Shown: piece after piece, positions 53,181 to 64,000 of the stretch
How positions within the stretch are numbered: position 1 is the stretch's first letter
How the letters are laid out: each line of letters starts with the position of its first letter
Origin: Hofstenia miamia
Taxonomy: Eukaryota; Xenacoelomorpha; Acoela; Hofsteniidae
Direction of reading: 5' to 3'
Length of the DNA: 64,000 nt
Assembly (NCBI GenBank): GCA_900660155.1
Contig: CABFPE010000146.1
Location: forward strand, 538,423-602,422
Notes under the pieces: generated by a model
What the model was told of the DNA's origin: nothing
Database searches by the model: none
What the model saw: the letters and a program-made list of their open reading frames with translations, nothing else
Program-made: the position numbers and the translations under genes

Positions 53181-54403
53181 AGTTCAAAACTTATTATATC
53201 ATATCAGGCTTAATTGCCGTTGAAAAATTGTTTGAAAAACTAATGAATGGCATTCGGGAAGTAACGGTAATGACGCGCAGTAACTCGCTATATATGAATT
53301 CCTATCCAATACGCTTCACTTAGAGTGTATCAATCTTTATATCATTCAACTTTGTTTGTGTAATGTTATCAAAATTTTCTGTACTGAGGTGAAGAATGCA
53401 ATAAATTTCTCTGCAATTAGTGAGTCAACACTACCCTTTAATAAGACACTATATGAGTAATGGATAATCTGCCAAGATGCCTAAGACTACGTGATTGGTA
53501 GCAAAAAAAGTTAAAAAATCACCTCGCATCGCTAATTATCTCGGTGGTAATTTTAACAAAATGTGACAGATCACGCCTGACCAATCACATAATTTAACCG
53601 TAGCCTAAGAAATTTATAGCAACTGTTCATGTCCATGTTATATTGTGTGAAATTGTCCAGAAATACGTTAGTATCAAAATCCTTTCACATTTATCAACTT
53701 AAGACTACCTTTTTAAAATACAATATGTAAAGTTCAAATTAAAATATTTAACATTCAATTTTAAATTCCAAATATTTCTTAATGAAAACTTGATAAACAC
53801 GATTGTTGCCAGCGTTGGTGAAATTCTATGTACGACGAAAGTGTTTGACTATAACTTAGTTTATTTGATGTTGTTTTGAATAGTAGATAGCTATATAATA
53901 TCAGTGACGGAGACGCACCAATTGAAATAAACTTTTATGTACATGAAATTTTAGATCTAAGCTTTTGTTAATCTGATTTATCTTGAATTTAGGTATGATA
54001 TGATGCTACATATATAGTGAAGAAAACTGAATCAAGATATTTTTATTACAAGATATCAAAGGTAATAGTAACTGGAGGTGGTCAAGAACTGTTACACACT
54101 GCTTAGTTTTTTCAAAATGAAAAAACATCAATGTAATAGCTGTATTTAGTTAAACTGATTTTCGATTTTGTTAACCATCAAATATTTTCAGCTGCTACTT
54201 GCATGCCCACCTACATTGTATCATGTACACAGGTTAAGTGAATATAAAAATATCCAGGAAAAAATTTGAAGGAAGAAGAATCGCATTTCTGAAGTAGTAT
54301 AGTTATCAAGTTCTCATGCAGAATTCAAAATATTTTACATATTTTAAATTTTATATTTGAGATTTACATATTTTAACATAACATTTGTATAATTTAATTT
54401 TAA

Positions 54404-54406
<3 letters not shown>

Positions 54407-54441
<35 letters not shown>
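54407..54441. repeat. (TA)n microsatellite
   Basis: A pure TA run of about 16 units upstream of the RFRY exon of the Rel gene. Confidence 0.9.
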
Positions 54442-54642
54442 CTATGTCACCCATTTACATTTAGCCTTTACCTTCTATTGTGTAAATAAAACTGAATTGA
54501 TTGAATATTCTACTTCATAGTGTTAGAGAAATTTACTTTTTTGTAATATTTTATATTGATTTTAGATGTAGAAATGCATCAAGCTCCATTCTATAAAATA
54601 TGTAAGTTTTCATGCTGTATATTTGTAATGATGTTTTTATAG

Positions 54643-54749
54643 GCTTACCTACCCCACCCCTGGAATTTATTCGCTTCAGATATTCAAACGAGAAAAATGG
54701 CAGTTGCAATTTGATTAAAGACATCAACAAGAAGAACATATTAATTAAT
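54643..54749 (+). CDS. Rel/NF-kappaB gene, exon with RFRY DNA-contact loop
   Basis: After a TTTTTATAG acceptor this exon encodes LPTPPLEFIRFRYSNEKNGS. RFRY followed by a glutamate is the signature of the Rel homology domain loop that contacts the major groove (RFRYxCEG in most animals). Here the Cys-Glu-Gly has become Ser-Asn-Glu. The donor is placed at GTACAT (54750) because it ends in phase 0, matching the next exon. A longer version ending at 54797 is possible. Rel proteins are nuclear transcription factors of immune and developmental genes. Confidence 0.55.
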
Positions 54750-55116
54750 GTACATCTACAAATTTTAATTAATAATTTAAAAATACTGTTTAGCAATGTA
54801 GATTTAAATATCATTAACTATACTAGCTATAATTATGAATTACTTTGATTGAAATTTCTTTTCAGAAAAATAGTGTCAGATTGGAAAGAACTAGGAAATG
54901 TAGTACCAGAGTTTGAGCACTTGAAAATGAATATGATGATCTCACTGAAATATTTTTGAAAATATAAAATTAGAGAACTATCATTAACCTCCGTCTAATA
55001 TTCTTGAGCCACATGGAATGAATTGCCGTCACCTTTGCGAATTTCTGTATTTTTCCTAGCTACATTTTTTAGTATATTGCAATGTTGTGGTATAGGTGTG
55101 TATATACACATATACT

Positions 55117-55357
55117 GACCGCTAAGTACGCCAAAGTTACATTTATACGACTGCTAAGTACTTTTTGCAATTTTATATTACCGCTAAGTACTAGTATATA
55201 AACGGTGCAAAATAAGCGTTTGGACTTCCCAAATTTACTGTTAGAAGTGTCCCAAACGAAAGTTGTCCAAACAAGTTTTAGGAAAACAAAACCGCTAAGT
55301 ACTATGGCGTTTTCGACAGAATACCGCTCACTACAAAAGTGAAGGTACTTAGCGGTC
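55117..55357. mobile_element. Small inverted-repeat element built of CCGCTAAGTAC units
   Basis: A 241-bp block begins GACCGCTAAGTAC and ends GTACTTAGCGGTC, perfect 13-bp inverted ends. Inside, the CCGCTAAGTAC core recurs near 55150 (CTGCTAAGTAC), 55180 and 55291, plus a variant near 55323. No ORF. It lies in a Rel intron. Confidence 0.7.
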
Positions 55358-56314
55358 GTATATGTATTATTTATATATATAAATTTAGCTGTTATCTACC
55401 TGGGAAATCACATTCCGTTGCATTTTATGTTTGTATTAAATTTAGAATATTAATTTTTCTTCTTTTAATACACACTTTAAATTTTATACGAAACTTTAAA
55501 TTTTATACGAATTATTTCTTTGAATATTACCAACTGTCAATTCTTTACATTTAAAGAATTTTGAAGGATGCTTGTTGTTGTTCCTCGACTATTCAAACCA
55601 ACAAATCTTTATATAACGGTGAAAGTTTTATTCACACTGAACCGCTTTAAGACCCACTTCATTTAGAATTTACTTCTTAATATTTTTCATAGTGTATTTT
55701 CAATTAATTAGTGTGCTGTTCATTACTTTTCAAAATTTCATATAATTCAGATTTTCATTAACGCAAATGGTGATAATTTGAAGAAATTTTGACAATCCAA
55801 AGAATTCATTTCATTATGATAGTTTTCAAAATTGAACTGCAATTTAAAAGAATTCCAATGCATAGATTTGTATTTTTTGTTGCCTGTGCATCTTAGTTTC
55901 GTAGGAATGTCTACTATAAAATATTGTAACATCCATAAAATGTAATTGATTACTCACCAACTATTTATTAGAAATACCAATTTTTTTAAGCAATTTTTAA
56001 AAAGTTCTCGAATTACTCACCATCATCTTTGTTTTCGAATGTATTAAAAGAGTCATTAACAAGCATAATTGATCTGCTACTAAACTTCCAAATGCTACTA
56101 TGTAGCTCCTTACAATTTCCATTAATTGTATAGTCCATATTGTTAATTTATGAAATTTTGTCACTTATATATTGCACATCATTCAATGTTGTACAATTTT
56201 TTAATACATGATAATACATGAATATATATATTATGTGTGGTTTGTAGAGTATACTTTAAAATTCAATATCTTTTTTAAAGTAAATTCTTCTATTAATTTA
56301 TTTTATGGGTTTAG

Positions 56315-56481
56315 GTGTCACCAATTTCACCGATGCAACGCAGCCTTAATGTAAATATTTCTTTATTTGTATTTGTTGTTCACTCAGACAGTGACACTTT
56401 GCATCACGCAATTAGTCTAAGTTCGGATGATCGTCCTGAACCGTTCTTAAAGTTGCAAGGAAAAGTCTTAGAGTCAATTGC
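56315..56481 (+). CDS. Rel/NF-kappaB gene, second recognised exon
   Basis: The acceptor GGGTTTAG is followed by an open frame in phase 0 encoding NVNISLFVFVVHSDSDTLHH and AISLSS. This aligns with the Rel homology strand and loop where family members read LVTHSDPPRAHAHSLVG. The GTATGA donor at 56482 leaves two bases, which the next exon completes. Other donors are possible. The match is good in the HSD...HA-SL block and weak elsewhere. Confidence 0.5.
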
Positions 56482-57720
56482 GTATGAATTTAGTTTTTGC
56501 TATTTAATAAATAAATATGTTTGAATTTAGAAATTCAAACAAAACTACTTTTAACAGATTTACGTTTACTTTTGGTATTACTGCATTTTGATTTGTGAAC
56601 AGTGATTTTTTATAAATTTGCAATGAATTAGATCTCTGAAACTTCTTTGTGAACTATTGTTGTGTTCAAAATAAGTTTTCTGTTATTGAAGTTTTATGAT
56701 GCATAGTGCTTATATATTTTATGCTATGATATGTTTTTTATTAAGGAATAAATTTAACAAAATCATTTCTACAAAAGAAACGAACAAATTTTTAACCAGA
56801 TATTTTTGTACTTCATAAATATCACAAACATCTGTAGATGTTTATTTTTAACTTTGATTAGATGTAGTTACTGCATGACATAATGCAGTTTATTGAATGA
56901 TGTTGGTATGGATTGCAGCAGATGCTATTTTTTTGGAAAATCCATATTCTTACTTCTATCAGTAATTAAAATTACTGTTGGAAATTAATATTTTCAAAAT
57001 ATTTCTTATACACTGTATCCTTACGAGATGTTCTTTCGTTTTACATAGATGTGGAATGTATTCAGGGGATTCAAATAATTAATGGGTATTGCTAATTGAT
57101 AGTTTTGCTGGAATGCGCATTGGAATTGTAATTGAAAAAAATATCAGAAGTGCATGAGAAATTGGCATTCTAAATTGACTTTAGAACCCCACTCGCATAA
57201 AAGCTCGGTCTCATAGTTTACCATGATTATCGATTAATTTATCAAATTCATGGCAATACGTTTGGTAAAATTACCAAAATTATAGAATTATGTAACTGTA
57301 AAATTGTCCAAGATCATAGTTAATGTTGGAAATGAAATTGATATTATTGGTCCATGGGAATTGGGATTGAACCTCCAAGAATTGGAATTGGGATTGAAGA
57401 ATTGTGATGAATTGAAATCTCTGAATATAATTATTGATTATCACAATTTTCAAACATTCTTGGCAAGTGCTGTCCGCCTGATGAACTGTTCAACTACTAG
57501 AAATTCCAGAAATATTAACTCTGAACACCATTTAAACATATAATTATAATTAAAATCTTTTAGTTAATTTCTATAGAAAATTATTCCATTTCTACACTCA
57601 AATCCTAAAAGCATGAACAATTGCCTTAAATTAGTATCTGGTCACTCGATGCAAACGTTTTCAAATACCAAAATCAGAATATTATGTAAAATAAATTTAA
57701 AATCATAATAATAATAATAA

Positions 57721-57823
57721 TAGTGAAAGAGTTTATAAAACCGGTTAGGGCGTAACAAAACAAAAATTGATTTGACTTTTTAACTTTTGTTTTGTTCCGC
57801 CCTAACCGGCTTAATAAAGTCTT

Positions 57824-57830
<7 letters not shown>
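57721..57830. mobile_element. Palindromic foldback element beside (ATT)n
   Basis: A left arm (57721-57764) and right arm (57787-57830) of about 44 bases each, around a 22-base loop, are imperfect reverse complements sharing CGCCCTAACCGG or CCGGTTAGGGCG. It is flanked by TAA/ATT repeats on both sides, suggesting insertion into a microsatellite. Confidence 0.7.

Positions 57831-57873
<43 letters not shown>
57827..57873. repeat. (ATT)n microsatellite
   Basis: About 15 ATT units directly abut the foldback element. Confidence 0.9.
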
Positions 57874-57876
<3 letters not shown>

Positions 57877-58212
57877 AATATTTTAAATATATTTTGCATA
57901 TATTCTGATTTTGATATTTTAATGAGCAGGGAACTTATCCTCGTAATATTTAAATTTATTGGGATTCCACAGATTTTAAATCAGCGTGTCTACCACTTTT
58001 TGGAAACCAAAAGTTTTTAAACGAGTTTATCTCTCAAATAATAAGTTACAGATTAATGTCTCTGATCATATCCAATTGACGATTTTATAAATGGTCATTT
58101 TCTGTACATGAAATCTTACGCATTGTTAATCATAGTTCGTGTTTTATGGACTAGAATTGTAAACATTTAGGTTGAATGTCTTCCCTGTTTTCTAGTAAAT
58201 TTTGCTCTTTAG

Positions 58213-58328
58213 ATTACCACCTAAAACAAGTGTGAATATCATTCCAAGCAAAGATTACGACAGATACTGGGAGCAGTTATACACTGAATATTGCAGCGAG
58301 CCTCACAAATTTCCATTTCCTGTCAATG
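58213..58328 (+). CDS. Rel/NF-kappaB gene, third recognised exon
   Basis: An acceptor GCTCTTTAG and a donor G/GTTTGT bracket 38 complete codons (LPPKTSVNIIPSKDYDRYWE..., KFPFPVN). The first base completes the preceding codon, and the last base is completed by the next exon, so phases chain on both sides. The sequence falls in the variable insert region of the Rel homology domain and carries no motif of its own. Confidence 0.5.
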
Positions 58329-58825
58329 GTTTGTGTTATGTTGCATAAATTTCTGTTCGTTAGCCCTGGAAGGCAATTTGGCATAATGTAGATTTTTTGT
58401 TTTTCTTTTAGAATAATACAATTCATAATTTTATATCTGATTTTTTTGAATGTGCTTTCACCCTCTGTGCTCTATGCATTTAATACTTTCATTGCGAAAT
58501 GGGTAACTTCGACCGCGAATAAGTATTTTATTAGGTCGCGATTGGTTTAAGCTAAGCTGAATGTCATATTTATCATGAATATCACTGTTAATAAGCTGCA
58601 TTTCAAACAATTTTGGCTTACATTAAAACTTAAAAAATGAATTTCTGCTGATAACAGAAGTGTTCAAATTGAATTGTTTACTCAATTTCCCAAAATAGAC
58701 ACTCTGTAGATTTTGCTGAGCTGTCTATTTTAAAACTTTGTGTTATTATAAGTAGAAATGTTCCATTATATTATATGTTTTTTTGTGCGAATTAACAGCT
58801 TTTAGTGAATGATACCTGATTTTAG

Positions 58826-58933
58826 CACAGAAATCTGAAGGTGATATTTCAAAGATGAGGCTTGCATTTAAAGCTATAGTGGATGATAGCTTCTGGACAG
58901 AACCCGTCATATCCAAACCAATTTCCGATAAGC
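58826..58933 (+). CDS. Rel/NF-kappaB gene, end of N-terminal Rel homology domain
   Basis: A TGATTTTAG acceptor and a GTACGT donor bracket an exon encoding DISKMRLAFKAIVDDSFWTE and PVISKPISDK. Rel proteins have (D)LSVVRLCFQAFL, then PVVSDPIYDKK at this exact place, just before the linker to the dimerisation domain. The last base pairs with the next exon's GT to give Arg, continuing into RNKELCIFKI as in ...KKSxxxSELKICRI of the family. Confidence 0.8.
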
Positions 58934-60920
58934 GTACGTGTTCTTTTTTGAAGTTAACCGAATTTTTGCAAAATAATGCTCTCAGTTTAATGTGCTTCTT
59001 TGTATCATGAATTCTGTATTTTATAGTTCGCATATTTTCCCTACAAACTTTCGAACGCTATGTTTTCGACCTCGATGTTTGTCGTTTTGAATTTTCTATA
59101 CACTTAAGCCTTCCATCCATAGTCAAATTTAAATCTGCGCTTTTGTTATCAATGGTATATATTTTTGTCTTATATTTTTCAAATCACTATTTTTGAAAGT
59201 AAATACATCGTTACATTTAGACAATTACGGTCATTGAACTTATAATAGTCATTTGCCAATTTATTTTAATTTTCTGTTAACGTTGTCGAATATATTATAG
59301 AAATATGTAGATTAGATGCATCTATGTAATCAATTAAAACGTGTAAGAGTTTTAGAAAGCTAATCATTAGAAATCATCTCTTTTGCAATTAGTATGGTTC
59401 GTCTTCAATCATTTTGTAGTTTAAAGCTAACTGTTAAATAAGTAAGAAATTTTTTTTGAATGTTATTAGTATGATTTAAATTTTTTCAGGAAACAAGTGG
59501 AAAAATTTGGATTTTGCGAAAAATTTAACAATTGAATTTTTTCTAAATATCTATTTATAATTCATTCTGAACTTTTTTGTTTTCATAACAATCCTGGGCA
59601 TTAATGCAATTTTCTGTTATCTTACTGTTGTATATTTATGGGTTTTGTGTCTTCACCGTTTGCTCATTATTAAGTATAAACTTTCGTATTCGAATTTACT
59701 TAAGAAATACTGTAAATTACCAAAATTTTACACATCGTAATCGCATAGTTTAAATTTTATAGTGAATAGCTAGTGCGTGCGAATTTGTTGAATGAAATTT
59801 ACACATCCAAATCTATTGGCACTGTCTAAGTGATTGTGAATTGATTTACTATGACGTTATTTGACTATTTCGATCAAATAAATGGGCTATATGAATGTAA
59901 CATTGGATTTAGTAAATACAAAATCATGATATTCTTTGTTAGCCCCTAATCATATAATTAAGGATTATATTTATTCTAAAGATAATTATGTTCACCCATA
60001 AATATGAATATATTTTACATAGCGTACTCCCTAATTTTTATTAGTTAGAATATTTCACGAGGGCTCCAAATTGCATCCTAAAATTATATTAGTGATTTTT
60101 ATTAACAAATTTACTATAATGTCCGATCGTTCTGTTTCAGAGTAAATAATGGTCGCATTGAAATTATGCATACGATGCTAAATTTATTTCACGGTCGTGC
60201 CCTCCCTTGAAAGAACACTACAGACTCTTGTTGAAAATGTTGTGATAACATGCTACCAAATTCGAGCATGTTGCGATACTTTCAAGCAATTAATTCGGAT
60301 TTCCCAAATGTTACATCACCGAATTTCGCTTTGCTTCACTTTGGTTCTTACTATAAGGTTTGCATTCTAGAGGAATATCATTTGATTTGGTGAACACGAA
60401 GATTTTCTTATTGGAGTCAGTAAAAACGAAATTATGACATTTAGCCGTGGTTTAGAGGAATTCAATGTAACTGTATAACATCTACACTAAAAGTTTTAAC
60501 GAGATATCCGCAAACTAAATTTAATTATTCCAATTTGGTAAAACAATAACTGTTGCAATTTTTGAAAGCATTAATTGACTTATAGATGTTGCAAATCAGT
60601 CATGGAAAACCATGGTGACAATTTTACTATTGAGTAATTTTCAGTCTTTAAATTTATGGAATAAATAATATATATTAATTCGCAAGAATGTCAATTTTGC
60701 TCTTTCGATTAATTTGTGTTTAACAACATGAATGGATGCAGAGGCGTGTGCACTGATTTTCTGACAAGAGAGTATCTCAATCATGATTAAGTGAACCGAA
60801 AAAATTAAAAATATTGAAAAATGGATCATGAAAATGCACTTTTTCCAAGAATTTTTTTGATTTAGCCAATCAAAATTAATTTTGAAAACCTGACGGAGAG
60901 ACATTCCATCATGTCCTTCA

Positions 60921-61245
60921 AACGATTTTCGAGTACTCGGGATGGTAAGACTTGAACTCGCAAAATTCAAACGGAAAAACTCGGAAGAGAAATTATCAAA
61001 ACTCGAACTCGATTGAAAATCTACTCGAAAATACCGCAAAAATTAAATTATTTTAAATTTAGCTTTTTATCAATCGCAAAAAAATAACTATTTTTAGCTT
61101 GTAAAACTCGTAATTATTGTAAAGTAAATGCTTTTTACCCTAAAAACTAGGAATTACAAAACTCGATCGGAGTCGGAATTTTTTTTAATAATAATACTCG
61201 GACTCGAAACGTAAAAACTCGAACTCGGATCGAAAATCCTGATCC
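60921..61245. mobile_element. hAT-type MITE, copy 3
   Basis: About 320 bp, starting near GATTTTCGAGTACTCGGG and ending GGATCGAAAATCCTG, imperfect inverted ends of the same CAGGATTTTCGA type as copy 1. Shares ACTCGGAAGAGAAAT and AAAACTCGATCGGA blocks. It lies in the intron between the last two recognised Rel exons. Confidence 0.7.
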
Positions 61246-61556
61246 CTCCTTGCGTTCAACACTGGCAGATTTGAAATTGGCCGGTCAGGTGGGATATATT
61301 GTGCAGTTTGTCATACGATTTCAACCAGGAAATTATAAAAGGGAAATACTCTTTCAGTGTGAACTAGTGGAATATTTGGAGTTTACTGCAATTGTTTATA
61401 AACAATTGATTTACATTAAGCTTTCCCCCAAGGATTATGCTATAAAGCAGTTTTGTATTGCATCAGAGGTCGCTTTTTCCTAGGGTTTGACATCAAAATT
61501 ATACTTTTTATTTTATTGATTATTAACAGGTCGTAATTTATATACCTTAATTTTAG

Positions 61557-61738
61557 GTCGAAACAAAGAATTGTGTATATTTAAAATAAAGCCAAACTCT
61601 TCTGCAGTTAAAGGTGGTGAGGAACTCTGGTTGTTGGTTGATGAGATTAAAAAATCCGAAACCGTTGACGTTATGTTCCAAGATTCTGATAATGGGTTTC
61701 ATGAAAAAGCTCAATACATCGAAAATTATGGCGCAAAG
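61557..61738 (+). CDS. Rel/NF-kappaB gene, IPT/TIG dimerisation domain exon
   Basis: A TTAATTTTAG acceptor and an AAG/GTATTA donor bracket 60 codons. The translation has NKELCIFKIKPNSSAVKGGE, then ELWLLVDEIKK, VDVMFQD and NGF. The G-VKGGEE-LLCDKV-K-DI-V-F-E order is the signature of the immunoglobulin-like dimerisation domain of Rel/NF-kappaB. NFAT's IPT domain is related but fits the preceding exon less well. The expected following strand (F-TP-Y, then V-V-L-R) was not found before the window end, so later exons lie beyond or were missed. Confidence 0.85.
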
Positions 61739-63231
61739 GTATTATTAATCATAGTAAATTTTAGTGAAATATGATTGTATATACATACATGATTGTATTG
61801 TTTGGCATTGAATCATGTTTGAATCTATTGCTTACTGTAATGGCTTGTATTTATAACCTATTCTTAAATGATGTATACTTCAAGGACTTTAAGAATTATT
61901 TATATAAATGAGAAAGAATAACGCTAGTAGAAATATTTTACTACAAATATGAACGAAGCTTTTACAAATGTATTTTTCAAAGTGGCGCAAATGTCACTAG
62001 AAATACCAAATTAGGTCGTTTCTACTAAAGTCATCACTGGGTACAGTGTTTTATAGCCTTTGTGCATGTTGAGAATTCTATTGATTACTGTATTGTTTTT
62101 CTTGCACGAGGCTTTGTAGCGATTCTTTATTATTAATCTAAGTTTACATTAATGCAAATCTAATGAAAATGTGATAAGGCCTGAAGTTACTATTAACCTT
62201 TTATTCATGCAAAACTCTGTAAAGTTAAATTTGCTTTTCACTTAGCAATGAGATCTCAAGTCTTCCAGTGCCATTTGATTTTTCAAATGTTTTTTGTATT
62301 ACAGCAGAGAATCTTGCTCTACACCTTTTAGCGTGTTAACCGATTTAAGAAGATTTTGGTTGTATTACAGACAATTGAATTTAATAAACAGAAATATATT
62401 CGATTCAAAGCGATTCTAGGTAAATGCCATGTCCAGAAAATACTTTGGCTTTCAGGAAGAGCCAATATATCTACATAGTTTAAATTCATTGCATCGTTTA
62501 TTATTAGATTGTACACAAATATATCATAACTAGATGTTCAATATATCGACTTTATTTTTGTGCTCTTTTGCCTAATTCATTTTTATGAACCTTAATTTTA
62601 GCTAATTCTTTTATTAACGTGGTCCTTAAGTAATGATACTTTTAATACGAAAACAAGGCAACATTAATTTTTATTAAATTTGAAAAAATCATATAACAGT
62701 GTATTCACCATCCGTTGAAATAACAGTGTCAATGTGATTAAAATTAATCTGCTTCACCAATTTCGCTTAAAATTTAGATGTTATTTTGTACTTTCAAAAC
62801 TTTTTTCATCAAGTAATTGGATAGGGTAATTGCTTTTTCTACCTACAAACCTTTCTTTTCAAAAAAATCTGTAGTTTTTAGTGAGCAGTGAGATCGAGCA
62901 TTATTCAGCTGTAGCATGACTTCATTGATTCTCAAATTATTGTGCACTACGTTTCTTTTATGAGAATCGAAGGTGTTCTGTAGAAACTTTTGATATCTTT
63001 CATTATCAGTAATCTCATATCTCTGATAGGCCTCTAAATGAAATGTGCAATTCTAGATAAAGACGTGATGCCCAAAATTTAGTGACACTTCGTGTTTTCT
63101 TAGGAGTTTGAAAAACGGTAATCCATCATTGAAAGCTGAGCTTGAGAAAAAATGTTTTTTGAACGAACGATACGCATTTGCACATTGAAATCTATGTTTC
63201 TTGATATTTATATATATATATATTATATATT
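61739..63231. other. Rel intron or intergenic AT-rich DNA
   Basis: No exon with Rel-like coding was found, although an F-TP-Y exon is expected downstream. A plus-strand ORF at 61250-61483 upstream and minus ORFs here have no recognisable motif. Confidence 0.35.
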
Positions 63232-64000
63232 GTTGTTGTCCTGGGTGATCTGAATTTACCAGATATTTGCTGGGTCTCAGCTTATGCAAACTCCAGTGAA
63301 TCGCAGTCATTTCTATCTGAACTAGAGAAATTCGGTTTGTTGCAAATCGTTGATTTTCCAACGCATGTATCTGGCAATACTATCGACGTTTTGTGCGTCT
63401 CCCATCCGGATCGTTTCTCCGTCTTCGGTGATAAATCTCCGTATTCTGATCGTTTTCCTGTATTTGGTTGCATTCAACTGGACAGCTCACTTGCTAGATT
63501 TCAACGGTCGGCAGCAAGTGTCTTTTCTGAATCATCGTTCAATACTCTAATTTTCAGTCGCTTGGTTGAGCCACTGTACGAGTGCCTACATTTGAATTAT
63601 TCCTCCAATTTTCTGGATTTACTCCAGTCGCACATTGCTAATGCACTAAATGCATCTTGTGACAAGAAAACTAAACGCAGACTTGAATTCCCCTACTACT
63701 CGTCTCATTCCATTCATATTGCGAACAAAATCAGAACACAATGAAACGTAAGTGTAGAGAAACTGCACGTTTGGCTGGACTGGAGCAAGATTTTGAGCAG
63801 TCAGTTGAGTTAGACAAAATCGTCTTGTTTCGTGAAATTTCCTCATGGAACGCTTCCGCAAGTTACAGATTAATCCGCTAGTTCAAGGGCCATCAACGCA
63901 ACCCTGAATCAGTTCAGTTTGATGAGTTGTGCGCTAGCGGATCTCAATCAGTAGCTAACCTGTTTAACAAATACTTTTTTTTCTGTGTTTTATGCAGATG
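63232..64000 (+). pseudogene. LINE endonuclease fragment, second family, runs off window
   Basis: Immediately after a short TA-rich stretch the frame reads VVVLGDLNLPDICW, then FGLLQIVDFPTHVSGNTIDV and LCVSHPD, the GDFN and N-LD-V blocks of an apurinic-type LINE endonuclease. The open frame continues to 63744, then shifts frame (SSWNASASYRLIR, LFNKYFF), as in the linker before reverse transcriptase. The abrupt start suggests 5' truncation. It differs from the LINE at 13.5 kb. Confidence 0.7.

Noticed and set aside
57304-57543. 79-codon plus-strand ORF with ELGLNLQELELGL repeats inside the Rel gene
   Set aside because: The repeats come from a GGAATTGG-type simple tandem sequence. No splice signals fit the phase of the neighbouring Rel exons.
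57787-58020. 77-codon ORF with poly-isoleucine
   Set aside because: The isoleucine run is the (ATT)n microsatellite translated; not a gene.
1-64000. tRNA, rRNA genes and CRISPR arrays
   Set aside because: No cloverleaf with A/B boxes, ribosomal RNA core motif, or regularly spaced direct repeats were seen. CRISPR is not expected in a eukaryotic genome.

Overview
The window is AT-rich DNA from an animal nuclear genome. It has spliced host genes with GT/AG introns, a Rel/NF-kappaB gene, a p24/TMED cargo-receptor gene, and a dense, layered set of metazoan-type transposable elements. The species cannot be named from the sequence. The Rel gene is divergent at the protein level, which suggests a fast-evolving invertebrate lineage.

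Layout: (1) 0-1.2 kb holds LINE reverse-transcriptase and piggyBac relics. (2) 1.56-5.23 kb is a complete pogo/Tigger-like DNA transposon (26-bp inverted repeats, TA target duplication). Its transposase gene is internally duplicated across a single N. (3) 7.66-17.67 kb, minus strand, is a four-exon p24/TMED gene that I reconstructed from splice sites, reading phase and family motifs. Its 8.4-kb first intron carries a hAT-type MITE with an 8-bp target duplication and an intact two-ORF LINE inserted antisense to the gene. (4) 18.3-49.7 kb is a transposon island nearly devoid of CpG in its older parts. It contains at least four pieces of one Ty3/gypsy-like LTR retrotransposon family: a decayed copy at 18.3-26.3 kb, an inverted 3' half at 26.3-29.9 kb, a 3' end at 29.9-31.4 kb and a 10.3-kb copy at 35.1-45.4 kb. 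It also holds a mariner relic split by a MITE and two further MITE copies. (5) About 51.8 or 54.6 to 61.7 kb, plus strand, is a Rel/NF-kappaB gene with at least five phase-compatible exons. Its introns hold several small foldback and inverted-repeat elements. (6) From 63.2 kb to the window end lies a second LINE endonuclease fragment.

The most unusual observation is a large third ORF (about 2.9 kb) between integrase and the 3' LTR of the gypsy-like family. It is recognisable in five places, two of them in inverted pieces, and keeps conserved blocks even where pol is ruined. I recognise no known domain in it and see no envelope features. Second, the LINE's ORF1 and ORF2 lie in the same frame, separated only by a UGA stop in the leaky UGA-CUAG context. 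Third, the host Rel and TMED genes are broken into exons too short to be obvious as ORFs and are easily missed.

Caveats: four single Ns (3554, 45321, 45652, 46342) join duplicated blocks and probably mark assembly joins. All domain calls were made by eye from motifs, without database searches.
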